DNA of 64,000 nt from an uncultured Oligoflexia bacterium (GTDB lineage Bacteria > Bdellovibrionota > Bacteriovoracia > Bacteriovoracales > Bacteriovoracaceae). Location of the stretch: assembly GCA_913058265.1 (NCBI GenBank), contig CAJXPQ010000003.1:124001-188000 (forward strand), given 5' to 3'. A program made the translations under genes and the position numbers. Positions 1 to 7,693 of this stretch are shown piece by piece. Position 1 is the first letter of the stretch. The number at the start of each line of letters is the position of its first letter. A model generated the notes under the pieces. The model was not told the origin of the DNA. It did no database searches and worked only from the letters and a program-made list of their open reading frames with translations.

Positions 1-212
1 GCGAGTTGTTCTTCACTTTTTTCACTCGCATGTAAAATACGATCTGATATCGTTGTCGCCGAGAGCCCTCTTCCATAATCTGTTAGTGGACCATTACCAT
101 ATGGGTTATAATGACACGTTAGACATTTAGAATATCCATACCCTATGAAGTTGGGGTACGCGTACACCTTTGAGAAAGAAATGGTAAATATGATTAAAAT
201 TAAATTTTTCAA
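1..212 (-). CDS. secreted CxxCH (haem c) protein, 3' part outside the window
   Basis: The reading frame is open from a TTG at 212 to the left edge, so only the N-terminus is present. The first ~20 residues (LKNLILIIFTISFSKVYA) look like a signal peptide. They are followed by CLTCHYNPYGNGPLTDYG, in which CLTCH is a haem c attachment motif. The pattern CxxCH-x-NP-x-G-x-G is familiar from secreted cytochrome-like proteins, but I cannot name the family. It is divergent from another CxxCH protein at 271. The start is uncertain because no Shine-Dalgarno sequence precedes the TTG. Confidence 0.6.
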   Translation of the reverse strand, partial: MKNLILIIFTISFSKVYAYPNFIGYGYSKCLTCHYNPYGNGPLTDYGRGLSATTISDRILHASEKSEEQL

Positions 213-270
213 TATATCTAAATCTAGCTTTAAAATTAGGATAATGCTAGTATGTATTTACTGAGGATTT

Positions 271-645
271 ATGAGAATTATTTTAGCTTTATTCACTTCA
301 TTTATATTCGGCTGTGGCCAGGATTTAAACTCAAATTCTTTTGATGAGCTTGAGTCAAAGGTTGTGGAGATTGATACTTCAACTCCCGCAGGAGTCAGGC
401 TAGCTAAAGCTTATGGGGTCTTGAAAGACAATTGTATGAATTGTCACTCCGCCTATCATAGTAATTGGTATGACTATAATACAGATGCTAAATGGCTTGG
501 TGATGGGGTTGTCTTGGAGGGCGATTTTTCAGGGTCTGACCTAATTTCAAGGTTGAAGAATTACGGAGGAGACATGCCCAAAGGCTCCTCGAGCATCTCT
601 CAAGCTGAAATTGATAGCTTACAGGACTGGATAGATAATATTTAG
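271..645 (+). CDS. small monohaem cytochrome c-like lipoprotein
   Basis: A 124-aa protein starting at ATG 271 after a clear TGAGGA ribosome site. Residues 1-15 form a short lipoprotein signal with a lipobox (FIFGC, Cys15). There is one haem c motif, CMNCH, near residue 55, and the C-terminus (SSISQAEIDSLQDWID) is the helix typical of class I cytochrome c domains. A Met in 'GGDMPKGS' is a plausible distal haem ligand. It is probably a membrane-tethered periplasmic electron carrier. The next gene also encodes CxxCH motifs. The redox partner is unknown. Confidence 0.75.
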   Translation: MRIILALFTSFIFGCGQDLNSNSFDELESKVVEIDTSTPAGVRLAKAYGVLKDNCMNCHSAYHSNWYDYNTDAKWLGDGVVLEGDFSGSDLISRLKNYGGDMPKGSSSISQAEIDSLQDWIDNI

Positions 646-716
646 TCACTTTTTGAAATACTTACAATTCAGCCCTTTAAGGGGTCGCTTTTCTACATAA
701 AATGTTAGAATTAACT

Positions 717-1586
717 ATGTATAAATATCTAATTTTACTATTACTCGTTTCATGCTTAGAACGTCCAAACTCTAGTGATGTTACTTTTTCAACTCCTGAT
801 TCTCGACGTGTAGAACGAGAAGCTAGACAAGCAGAAAGAGAGCTTCAAATAGAGCGAGAAAGGGCGATATTTCAAGGGAAAAAAGATGAAGCCTGGAATA
901 AGATCGTATTAGATGCAAAAGAATCTTTCCAGCCAATAAAGCCAATGATGTCCAAAAAATGTTTTGATTGTCATGATAAAAATAGAAGACTTCCACTTTA
1001 TGGACGTATTTTTAGAAGAATAAACCCCGTTTATAAGCATCAAGTTGACGGCTTAAAAGGGTTCGATTTCTCAGAAGAATTTCCTATACGAGCAAACGGC
1101 GCAGAAAATACAGACAATGCTTCAAGCCAAATAGCTTTCTTAAAAGCTTTAAAAAATTCAGCATTAGATCGAAATATGCCACTTCCATCATACAAATTGA
1201 TTTATAGAAGTAGAAAAATTTTTAATCGAGATGAAGCAGCTATTATGGCATGGGCCGATCCAATAATTGAAAACCTTAGCGAGTTCAAAAAGGTTTACGA
1301 GGCAGATCTAGATGATGGTTCAATGAGATATCAGGCCAGGAAAATTTTTGAAGCAAAGTGTTTCCGATGCCATGCGAATGGTAAAAACCGTGGTGGCTTT
1401 GGTGAAATGGAAGATATGGATAAGCTTGCTACTTCAAAATATATTAACCTAGAGAATTATGAAGACTCAGAATTATACAAACAAGTTCTTTCTGGAGAAA
1501 TGCCAACAAATATTCGTGAGCGTTTAACTGAAGAAGAACTAGGCCATGTCTTAGAATGGATTAGGGAAGAGTCTGCGTCTCAATAA
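717..1586 (+). CDS. dihaem cytochrome c-like lipoprotein
   Basis: The start is placed at ATG 717 rather than 702 because it gives a compact lipoprotein signal (MYKYLILLLLVSC). A charged, coiled-coil-prone stretch follows (VEREARQAERELQIERERA). Two haem c motifs are visible, CFDCH (~residue 83) and CFRCH (~residue 218), each in a domain of about 100 residues. The second domain ends in 'MPTNIRERLTEEELGHVLEWI', a common end for class I cytochrome c domains. It resembles planctomycete/bdellovibrio-type cytochrome c proteins. It is likely cotranscribed with the upstream cytochrome. Its function beyond electron transfer cannot be read from the sequence. Confidence 0.7.
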   Translation: MYKYLILLLLVSCLERPNSSDVTFSTPDSRRVEREARQAERELQIERERAIFQGKKDEAWNKIVLDAKESFQPIKPMMSKKCFDCHDKNRRLPLYGRIFRRINPVYKHQVDGLKGFDFSEEFPIRANGAENTDNASSQIAFLKALKNSALDRNMPLPSYKLIYRSRKIFNRDEAAIMAWADPIIENLSEFKKVYEADLDDGSMRYQARKIFEAKCFRCHANGKNRGGFGEMEDMDKLATSKYINLENYEDSELYKQVLSGEMPTNIRERLTEEELGHVLEWIREESASQ

Positions 1587-1944
1587 TTATACTCACTTAA
1601 TTTTCTTTTTAATAAGCTCTCTTTGCTGTTTTTATATTCATCTTGAAACAAATTATTCACCAATTCTTGTAAGTGCCACTATTGGTTTTCTTGGAACACT
1701 CATTCCAATAAAAAAATCAACAAATCTTAATAATATCCCTGAAGCTATTTATTCTGGAAGTTTCCTTGGAATGTGCTCTGCTAATAGAATTGAAAGTTAT
1801 AATGAAATAATTCTTGCCTCAATTGTCGGTGCAATCGCCTTTCACTTTCTAATTAAAAGGTTCAATGGATTCGGGGGGAAATTAGGTAGTATCGCTTTTG
1901 TAGGATCACTTACTCTCTTTATTTTAAAGGAGGTGATAAAGTGA
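1573..1944 (+). CDS. small integral membrane protein with an unclear start
   Basis: The frame is open from just after a TAG near 1552 to TGA 1942-1944, which overlaps the GTG start of the next gene. There is no ATG, GTG or TTG until ATG 1771, which would remove most of the protein. CTG 1573, ATT 1600 or ATA 1612 are possible starts, or the true 5' end was lost by a frameshift. The product is hydrophobic (3-4 membrane segments). Its second half (FLGMCSAN..., GFGGKLGSIAFVG) matches the N-terminal membrane part of the next protein (FIGMSSHL..., GLGGALGFSAFIS), so the two are tandem paralogues. The 4-nt stop/start overlap supports translation of both. The family was not recognised. Confidence 0.5.
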   Translation: MRLNNYTHLIFFLISSLCCFYIHLETNYSPILVSATIGFLGTLIPIKKSTNLNNIPEAIYSGSFLGMCSANRIESYNEIILASIVGAIAFHFLIKRFNGFGGKLGSIAFVGSLTLFILKEVIK

Positions 1945-2756
1945 TAATTCTCCTGACTTCATTACTTGGCTCTCTAATGACTTATGAGTTATCTAAAGTT
2001 TCTTGGCTTGGGAGTATTAGGTCATCTTGTTTGTTAACCCTTATATTTTGGCTTGACCTTAATCTTTTAATCTATTTTGATTTTAGTCTCAGTATCGACC
2101 TCTATCTCGCCGCCTTCTTTGGTGGAACGTTTATTGGTATGTCTTCTCATCTTAAGTTTTCGAGGTCTGATGTCGTTTTTGCGAGTATTATCTATTCTGG
2201 CCTCTTTGTTTATTTTCTTCCTTTAGTTGCAGGACTTGGAGGGGCACTTGGCTTTAGTGCGTTTATATCAATTGGGTGTATCTATCTTGCTAAATTAATA
2301 TATTCAAGCTTACGTCCCCAAAGTCTTTCTTTGCGGAAATTTACTTTAAATGACAAAAAGATTGTTTCTGAAATGTTAAAGCATGCTGAAATGATGAAGA
2401 CAACTGGTTTTGGTAGAGTACAAAGCGATGAAGAAGTCATGAGTCGATTAGAGGAGTGGTCTTTAAGCAATGAGATTTGGTGTGCTGTTGAGGGTGAAGT
2501 CGTTATTGGCTGGGGAATGCTGAAAGAGAGTCATAAGTCTAAAGAGATTGGTTATATGGTTCATTATGACCATTGGAACAAAGGCCATGGTAAGTTAATT
2601 GCTAAAAAGCTTTTAGAATTTACTATGCAGGGAGACCTCGTTACGGCAAAGGTTGATCATAGTAATATTGCATCAATCAAAATTTTAGAAGCACTTGGTT
2701 TTTCTAAAGTGAGTGAAGATGAAAAGTTAAGTCACTTTTCTAAGAAATTTAACTAA
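1941..2756 (+). CDS. membrane domain fused to a GNAT acetyltransferase
   Basis: A 271-aa protein whose GTG start overlaps the upstream stop and follows a strong AAAGGAGG ribosome site. Residues ~1-125 are four or five hydrophobic segments resembling the product of the preceding ORF. Residues ~130-271 form a GNAT N-acetyltransferase domain: 'LRKFTLNDKKIVSEML' opens the fold, 'EIGYMVHYDHWNKGHGKL' holds the acetyl-CoA-binding region (canonical R/Q-x-x-G-x-G/A), and 'NIASIKILEALGF' is the typical C-terminal motif. The HWNKGHGK sequence departs slightly from the consensus. The substrate is unknown. A GNAT domain on a polytopic membrane module is uncommon. Confidence 0.7.
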   Translation: MIILLTSLLGSLMTYELSKVSWLGSIRSSCLLTLIFWLDLNLLIYFDFSLSIDLYLAAFFGGTFIGMSSHLKFSRSDVVFASIIYSGLFVYFLPLVAGLGGALGFSAFISIGCIYLAKLIYSSLRPQSLSLRKFTLNDKKIVSEMLKHAEMMKTTGFGRVQSDEEVMSRLEEWSLSNEIWCAVEGEVVIGWGMLKESHKSKEIGYMVHYDHWNKGHGKLIAKKLLEFTMQGDLVTAKVDHSNIASIKILEALGFSKVSEDEKLSHFSKKFN

Positions 2757-2849
2757 TTATATTATTCTTTTTTCCTTTGTGGGATTTGCTTGGTTGTACT
2801 TTAAATATTAAGCTTAAAGTACTAACAGTCATTATCAATAAGGAAATCT

Positions 2850-3935
2850 ATGTTTAAACTGAGCATTTTACTTTTCTCTCTTATCTCTCTTAACTCTTAT
2901 GGAAAAATAAACCCTAAAAAAGAACTAAGTGCATTTGGAAGAGTTTCAATTATGACTCATTATGAAGACTCTGATCTCTCACTTGAAGACAGTGGCTCGA
3001 GAATTGGATTGTATGCGCAGAAGAAACTTACGAAAAAATTTAGGGCCTACGCTAAAGGGGAGTGGGCATTTAACTCTGTAAATAATACTGCGGATCTGAG
3101 CATTGGAAATGATAATAAGTATACAAGTACAGATGCTGCTCAAACTTTTCGTCGCAGACTTGGATTTGTAGCTTTTGATTTAGATACCTATGGGGAGCTA
3201 CGCTTTGGAAAGCAGTGGTCAGTTTATTCTGATGTTTCACATTACACAGATGATTTTAATTTATTTGGTGGCAGTGCATCTGGAACATATAATCTCAGAA
3301 CAGATGGAGGGCAGAGTGGTACGGGACGAGTGAGTCACGGTGTCACTTATAGAAATCAATTCTGGGGAATAAAATACGGACTTCAGGCAAAACTTATAAA
3401 AAATAAAGAACTCACTCTTGATTCAAATAGTAGTGGAGTTACCGCGAAAGACTCTTACGGTATGATGATCCAGAGGGCCTTTGGAAAATTCCATATGGGC
3501 ATTGCCTACAATCAAATTGATCTAGAAGGCGATGAAAATGCTATCAGTGGTTATGATGGTGGTAATTCTTGGTCTAGTGTTTTAGGTCTTAAATATGTTG
3601 GAGATTTTACAACGATCGCCTTTGTGTATAATCGTTCAAAGAATCATGAAATTGATGATGGTACTACGATCTTTGATGGAGAGGGACAAGAGCTTATATT
3701 GAGTTATAAATTTACTGAGAAGTTAAACTTCAAAATGGGTTATAATCTCTTAGCGGATTTTGACAATGATCTTGAGGATAACGAATACCAAAGAGAGTAC
3801 TATATTGTAGGGGCTTCTTTGAAGCCACATCGAGATATAAAACTCTTTATTGAAGGAAGAAGTAATCAGTCCAAAAGCCTAGACGGTGACAAGGGAAATG
3901 ATAGTGCCGGAGTTGGTGCCGTTCTATACTTCTAG
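2850..3935 (+). CDS. outer-membrane general porin
   Basis: A 361-aa protein with a signal peptide (MFKLSILLFSLISLNSYG) and then alternating-residue beta strands throughout. It opens with 'ELSAFGRVSIMTHYEDSD' and ends in Phe (VGAVLYF), the terminal aromatic signature of outer-membrane barrels. Internal motifs such as 'RLGFVAFDLDTYGELRFGKQWS' are characteristic of the Gram-negative 16-strand trimeric porin family; the loop-3 region lies near residues 120-150. The AAGGAA ribosome site precedes ATG 2850. It probably allows passive diffusion of small solutes. It converges with the RRM gene, and their stop codons overlap in the palindrome CTAG. Confidence 0.85.
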   Translation: MFKLSILLFSLISLNSYGKINPKKELSAFGRVSIMTHYEDSDLSLEDSGSRIGLYAQKKLTKKFRAYAKGEWAFNSVNNTADLSIGNDNKYTSTDAAQTFRRRLGFVAFDLDTYGELRFGKQWSVYSDVSHYTDDFNLFGGSASGTYNLRTDGGQSGTGRVSHGVTYRNQFWGIKYGLQAKLIKNKELTLDSNSSGVTAKDSYGMMIQRAFGKFHMGIAYNQIDLEGDENAISGYDGGNSWSSVLGLKYVGDFTTIAFVYNRSKNHEIDDGTTIFDGEGQELILSYKFTEKLNFKMGYNLLADFDNDLEDNEYQREYYIVGASLKPHRDIKLFIEGRSNQSKSLDGDKGNDSAGVGAVLYF

Positions 3936-4408
3936 TTAGGCTTATTAAGATAGTTTAAAAGAGTATTTAGGCCTCTTTCTTTATCTCTACGTCTAGGTCT
4001 AACAACTTCTTCTATTTCAGGCTCTCTTGAACCTTTCTTAACAGCAGAAGTCGTTTCTATTTTCTTAGGCTTTATCGTCGGAACATATGGTGTGCGCTCT
4101 TTAGCAATACTAACCTTAAGTGTTCTTCCATCAAGTTGAGTACCGTTAAGTCCTTTTATCGCCTTTAAAGCATTCTCTTTATTTTTCATTTGAATAAAAG
4201 CAACACCGCGAACTTTATTTGATACTTCAACGTATCTAACAGGGCCGTACTCAACAAATATTTTTTTTAGGTCGAACTCAGATTTTTCGTAATTAAGGTT
4301 TCCAACATAAATAGTTGTAATTCCAGAGTTGGTTTCCATGCGGCCCAATCGTTTGATTTGAGGCTCTTTAGAGTCAGTTGATTCTAATGTTTTCGTATAC
4401 TTTTTCAT
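3932..4408 (-). CDS. RRM-domain RNA-binding protein
   Basis: A 158-aa protein with one RNA recognition motif. RNP2 is IYVGNL (residues 33-38) and RNP1 is RGVAFIQM (67-74), with the usual spacing and the helix 'DLKKIFVEYGPV' between them. The C-terminal ~55 residues are basic and low complexity (RPRRRDKER), a likely extra RNA contact. Bacterial single-RRM proteins are usually cold- or stress-responsive RNA binders. The usual aromatic at the first key RNP1 position is Val here (RGVAF), which may weaken stacking. An AAAGGTG ribosome site precedes ATG 4408. Confidence 0.85.
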   Translation of the reverse strand: MKKYTKTLESTDSKEPQIKRLGRMETNSGITTIYVGNLNYEKSEFDLKKIFVEYGPVRYVEVSNKVRGVAFIQMKNKENALKAIKGLNGTQLDGRTLKVSIAKERTPYVPTIKPKKIETTSAVKKGSREPEIEEVVRPRRRDKERGLNTLLNYLNKPN

Positions 4409-4504
4409 AATGCACCTTTGTAAAAAGTCTATTTCTCACACTTAATACAACTTAAGAAGTAGGTATGTAAATCTTATAAATAGAAATAGTAGTTTATTGG
4501 AGGC

Positions 4505-4897
4505 TTAGTCTTCGTAGTTTCGAGCGTATTCAATTATGAATTTCTTGATTTCTTTATCTGAGATTTCATCTTCTTCAACAATATCAGCTATATATGAAGC
4601 AATCTCTCTCCTATTTAAAATAGGAAGGTAGAGTTTTTGACCAGGCTCTAGCTTTGTAAGGTCACTGTAGCTGAGACCATTTTTCCACATCGTCAGATGA
4701 ACTGGGTTGAGATGTTTATTCTTGACCTTGTTTCCATAGATATTATGAATTTGATAACTATTTAAAATTTGCCCTAGAGTTTCACCTTTTTTAACAATAT
4801 GGACTAAGGAGCGCTGCTTTGCCTCGAACTCAAGATACGAGTTGGCCATGGTTGAGAGTGATAAAGTGAATAGAGTTGCGATAAGTACAATTTTCAT
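4505..4897 (-). CDS. secreted LysM-domain protein
   Basis: A 130-aa protein with signal peptide MKIVLIATLFTLSLSTMA and one LysM-like module (~residues 32-95). The module opens 'VHIVKKGETLGQIL' and closes 'LEPGQKLYLPI', both classic LysM edges. The middle is longer than the usual ~45 residues. The last 35 residues are acidic and helical. It probably binds peptidoglycan in the periplasm; no catalytic domain is attached. The ribosome site AAAGGTC precedes ATG 4897. It stands alone, divergent from the lipocalin gene. Confidence 0.75.
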   Translation of the reverse strand: MKIVLIATLFTLSLSTMANSYLEFEAKQRSLVHIVKKGETLGQILNSYQIHNIYGNKVKNKHLNPVHLTMWKNGLSYSDLTKLEPGQKLYLPILNRREIASYIADIVEEDEISDKEIKKFIIEYARNYED

Positions 4898-5054
4898 AAG
4901 ACCTTTATCGGCAAAATAAAAATAACTTTAAGTGAAAACGCTGGGTGGAACTTCTCAAGTATGCTCGGAGCTAACGAGCTTACAGCATCCTATCTACCTT
5001 TTCTGTACAATTAAAGTCTACTTCTTAGTTATAAGCATCTGGCATGTCCTAGGG

Positions 5055-5060
5055 TATGCT
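5055..5060 (+). promoter_or_regulatory. -10 element, leaderless arrangement before the lipocalin
   Basis: TATGCT ends exactly 6 nt before ATG 5067, so the transcript would start at or next to the A of ATG. There is no Shine-Dalgarno sequence between them. The -35 is poor (TAAGCA at 17-nt spacing). The call depends on the same spacing recurring at five other ATG starts in this window. Confidence 0.4.
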
Positions 5061-5066
5061 GTATTT

Positions 5067-5576
5067 ATGAAAATCATATTACTAATATTTCTTGTTATGG
5101 GGTGCTCTGTGGGAAAACCTATTAGAACAATTGAGAGTGTCAACTTAGATAAATTTCTAACCAAATGGTATGTTATCGCAGGTCGACTGACTTATTTTGA
5201 GAAAGGTGCTCATAATGCAGTCGAAGATTACTCATGGGCAGAAAATAAAGAGCATATAAAAATTAATTTTTATTTTAATAAGGATGACTATAGCGGTGAA
5301 GTGAAGAGCATACCTCAAAAGGCTTGGGTGTATAACACAACTTCAAATGCCCACTGGAAAGTGAGACCATTTTGGCCGCTAAAATTAGATTATATAATCC
5401 TCGACATTGCCGAAGATTACTCATGGACTGCTGTAGGTGTTCCGAATCAAAACTATCTTTGGATTATGGCGAAAGATTGGAAAATGAGTGATGAGAAACT
5501 TCAGGGAATCATTAAGAGATTAAATAATATTGATTATTCAACAAAAGATATTATTCGCGTTCCTCAGAAGTGGTAA
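5067..5576 (+). CDS. Blc-type lipocalin lipoprotein
   Basis: The start is taken at ATG 5067, not further upstream, because MKIILLIFLVMGCS is a complete lipoprotein signal with lipobox VMGC. The mature protein has bacterial lipocalin signatures: 'NLDKFLTKWYVIAGR' (GxW region, with Thr replacing Gly before Lys-Trp) and 'NYLWIMAKDW' near the end. Bacterial Blc proteins are outer-membrane lipoproteins that bind fatty acids or lysophospholipids, often under stress. A second, unlipidated lipocalin lies at 19884. The 3' end overlaps the convergent PLA2 gene by 26 nt. The function of this copy is inferred. Confidence 0.85.
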   Translation: MKIILLIFLVMGCSVGKPIRTIESVNLDKFLTKWYVIAGRLTYFEKGAHNAVEDYSWAENKEHIKINFYFNKDDYSGEVKSIPQKAWVYNTTSNAHWKVRPFWPLKLDYIILDIAEDYSWTAVGVPNQNYLWIMAKDWKMSDEKLQGIIKRLNNIDYSTKDIIRVPQKW

Positions 5577-6030
5577 GGTAATCTGAAAGATTATTAGCAC
5601 AGTGATAAGCAGGCTTTCCAATAATTCTTAGTGCACGGTATAGGTTTCTCGCCCATTTAAGGCAATGTACTTTGTTTTCATCCTTAAGGTCACAAGCTTT
5701 TTCCATTCCATTTAAAAAGTTCATATCACAAGTTTTTTGTGAGAAGCCATTTGACGCTGGTTCATTGTGGTAGCAGAGATCATGTTGAATACAGCTTGAA
5801 TAAAAGATTTCTTTGTATCCACCTGTTGGGCCTGAGCATCCATTATAAAATTGTGTTTCGTTATGACTATTTTTATAGAAGCATGCCCTTGCAGGAATTG
5901 GAATCTTTGATTTGGGACAAAGATGTCCGCGCACAACAGATCCACTTCGCTTGATACAGCTTTCAAGTAAAAGATCTTTTGCATAAGTCTGTGTTGAAAA
6001 TACAATAAAAAGAAGTATTAAGAACTTCAT
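5551..6030 (-). CDS. secreted phospholipase A2-like enzyme
   Basis: A 159-aa protein with signal peptide MKFLILLFIVFSTQTYA. The segment 'SCIQHDLCYHNE' carries the PLA2 active-site pattern C-x-x-H-D-x-C with catalytic His83 and Asp84. 'CSGPTGGYKE' just before it resembles the calcium loop. Several further cysteines suggest disulfides. Prokaryotic secreted PLA2 hydrolyses the sn-2 ester of phospholipids, which would attack membranes of another cell. The start lies 2 nt after the yebC stop with no ribosome site of its own, so it is probably translationally coupled to yebC. It is a plausible T2SS substrate, but that is not shown. Confidence 0.8.
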   Translation of the reverse strand: MKFLILLFIVFSTQTYAKDLLLESCIKRSGSVVRGHLCPKSKIPIPARACFYKNSHNETQFYNGCSGPTGGYKEIFYSSCIQHDLCYHNEPASNGFSQKTCDMNFLNGMEKACDLKDENKVHCLKWARNLYRALRIIGKPAYHCANNLSDYLTTSEERE

Positions 6031-6032
6031 TA

Positions 6033-6752
6033 TTATTCAGTATCTTCTATGTTGGTGTAAACAGCAACGACGTCTTCATCATCATCTAAGTAGGCTTGAA
6101 GCTTTTCTATTTGTTCCATCGTTTCCGCATCAGCCACCTTCGTAGTTGTAGGAATTCTTTCAAGCCCAGCTTCTTCTGGGGATGTTCCAAGTTCTTGCAG
6201 TTTATTCTGAATACTTCCAAATGAGTCCATTGGTCCAATGATCTCAAATAAATTATCTTCTAGCTCTATATCTTCTGCTCCTGCATCGATCATCTCTAAA
6301 GTGAAGTCATCTTCATCTAGCTCTCCTTGAGGAACAAGAAAAACTGCTTTTCTATCAAAGATAAACTCTAGTGATCCGTCTTTTCCAAGAGTACCACCAC
6401 TTTTATTAAAATAACTTCTAACGTTTGAAACAGTTCTTACAATATTATTTGTAGAGCCTTCAACAAAAACAGCAATACCGTTAGGCCCATAGCCCTCATA
6501 AGTTACATCTTCATAACCTTCGGAATCACCACCAAGACCTTTTTTAATCGCTCGCTCAACATTGTCTTTAGGAACATTAAACTTACGACATCTTTCAAGA
6601 GCAATTTTAAGAGAGAAGTTTGTATCAGGATCTCCACCTCCACCACTTTTAACTGCCTTAGCAACATCATAAAGTGCTTTAGTAAAAACTTGACCTCTTG
6701 CTTTGTCAGCAGCGCCTTTTTTGACGGCAATCTTGGCTGATTTTCTTCCCAT
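6033..6752 (-). CDS. yebC: YebC/PmpR family regulator (TACO1 family)
   Basis: A 239-aa protein matching the family along its length: 'MGRKSAKIAVKKGAADKARG' at the N-terminus, 'NVERAIKKGLGG', 'YEGYGPNGIAVFVEG', and 'RTVSNVRSYFNKSGGTLG'. The central acidic part and the end 'LDDDEDVVAVYTNIED' are also typical. Members were described as DNA-binding regulators; more recent work links several to translation of difficult peptide stretches. In many bacteria yebC lies beside ruvC, but here it precedes a PLA2 gene. An AGGAGCTC ribosome site precedes ATG 6752. Confidence 0.93.
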   Translation of the reverse strand: MGRKSAKIAVKKGAADKARGQVFTKALYDVAKAVKSGGGGDPDTNFSLKIALERCRKFNVPKDNVERAIKKGLGGDSEGYEDVTYEGYGPNGIAVFVEGSTNNIVRTVSNVRSYFNKSGGTLGKDGSLEFIFDRKAVFLVPQGELDEDDFTLEMIDAGAEDIELEDNLFEIIGPMDSFGSIQNKLQELGTSPEEAGLERIPTTTKVADAETMEQIEKLQAYLDDDEDVVAVYTNIEDTE

Positions 6753-6893
6753 TATGAGCTCCTAAAATGACTTGTTTTCTTGATACGGTAAGCAAAAAAT
6801 TTTATAAGGACTTAGTATAGAAGTCAAGAAAGGGGTTTATGACAAGTTGCAACTAAGTCTTAGTATTGAATTTATTTCCTAAACTGTATTTGA

Positions 6894-6913
6894 TTTTCTA
6901 TCATAATAGAAAA
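6894..6913 (+). promoter_or_regulatory. 8-bp inverted repeat touching the ribosome site of the SDR gene
   Basis: TTTTCTAT-CATA-ATAGAAAA is a perfect 8-bp inverted repeat with a 4-nt loop. Its right arm runs into the ribosome site AAAGGA just before ATG 6923. It could be an operator or an RNA hairpin that limits ribosome access. No U-tract follows, so it is not a terminator. Confidence 0.35.
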
Positions 6914-6922
6914 GGATAAATC

Positions 6923-7693
6923 ATGGAAAATAAGTGGGCGCTCATAACAGGTGCAACTTCTGGAATAGGTGAGGCGACTGCCATTAAATTGGCGGCTGAA
7001 GGAGTTAACCTTTTTATCTGTGGACGTAGACTTGAAAGATTAAATAGTTTGAAAATGAAAATTCAAAATGACTATCAGGCGAATGTTGATGTTCAGTTGC
7101 TATCATTTGATATTCAAGACCGCACTCAGATAAAGGATATTTTTTCGAGTCATAAAGAAGAACTCGCAAGGGTCTCTATTCTTGTGAATAATGCGGGGCT
7201 TGCTCGCGGTGTAGATAAGGTAGATGAAGCCGATATTGATGATTGGGAACAGATGATTGATACCAATGTTAAAGGTCTTCTTTATATGACAAGGTTTATG
7301 CTTCCTATTCTTAAAGATCATGGGGGTGCAGATATCATAAATATTGGTTCTGTTTCAGGAAGATGGACATATCCTGGAGGTGCAGTTTATTGTGGAACTA
7401 AGCATGCTGTTCGCGCAATCAGTGAAGGTATAAGACAGGATCTTTGTGGATACAATATTAAAGTCTGTTGTATTGAACCTGGACTTGTACGAACTGAGTT
7501 CTCTCAAGTTAGACTAGAAGATAAGGATAAAGCTGATGCAGTTTATGCAGGTGTAAAAGCTTTAACTGCGACTGATATCGCCGACTCAATTGTTTGGACA
7601 TTAAAAAGACCCGCCCATGTTAATATTCAAGAAATGGTTATCTTTCCTACTGACCAGGCATCCATAACTCAAGTAAACAGAGAAAAAATATGA
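6923..7693 (+). CDS. short-chain dehydrogenase/reductase (YdfG-like)
   Basis: A 256-aa classical SDR. The cofactor loop is TGATSGIGEATA (from residue ~10), and NNAGLA is present. The catalytic region 'INIGSVSGRWTYPGGAVYCGTKHAV' provides the Ser and the Y-x-x-x-K pair. 'CIEPGLVRTEFS' and a C-terminal 'ALTATDIADSIVWTL' match the NADP-dependent 3-hydroxy acid dehydrogenase subgroup (YdfG-like). The Arg pair after strand 2 (CGRRLERL) suggests NADP(H). It overlaps the next gene by 4 nt (ATGA), so the two are an operon. The substrate is unknown. Confidence 0.9.
   Translation: MENKWALITGATSGIGEATAIKLAAEGVNLFICGRRLERLNSLKMKIQNDYQANVDVQLLSFDIQDRTQIKDIFSSHKEELARVSILVNNAGLARGVDKVDEADIDDWEQMIDTNVKGLLYMTRFMLPILKDHGGADIINIGSVSGRWTYPGGAVYCGTKHAVRAISEGIRQDLCGYNIKVCCIEPGLVRTEFSQVRLEDKDKADAVYAGVKALTATDIADSIVWTLKRPAHVNIQEMVIFPTDQASITQVNREKI

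Noticed and set aside
660-690. CCCTTTAAGGGG followed by Ts as a terminator
   Set aside because: The stem is only 4 bp with a 3-nt loop and the T run is short and interrupted.
4932-5066. Upstream extension of the first lipocalin (45 more residues)
   Set aside because: The extra residues are not lipoprotein-like, and ATG 5067 begins a complete lipobox signal; a -10 box also lies between.
5721-6005. Overlapping ORFs inside the PLA2 and yebC genes
   Set aside because: They lie in other frames of well-supported genes and resemble no protein family.
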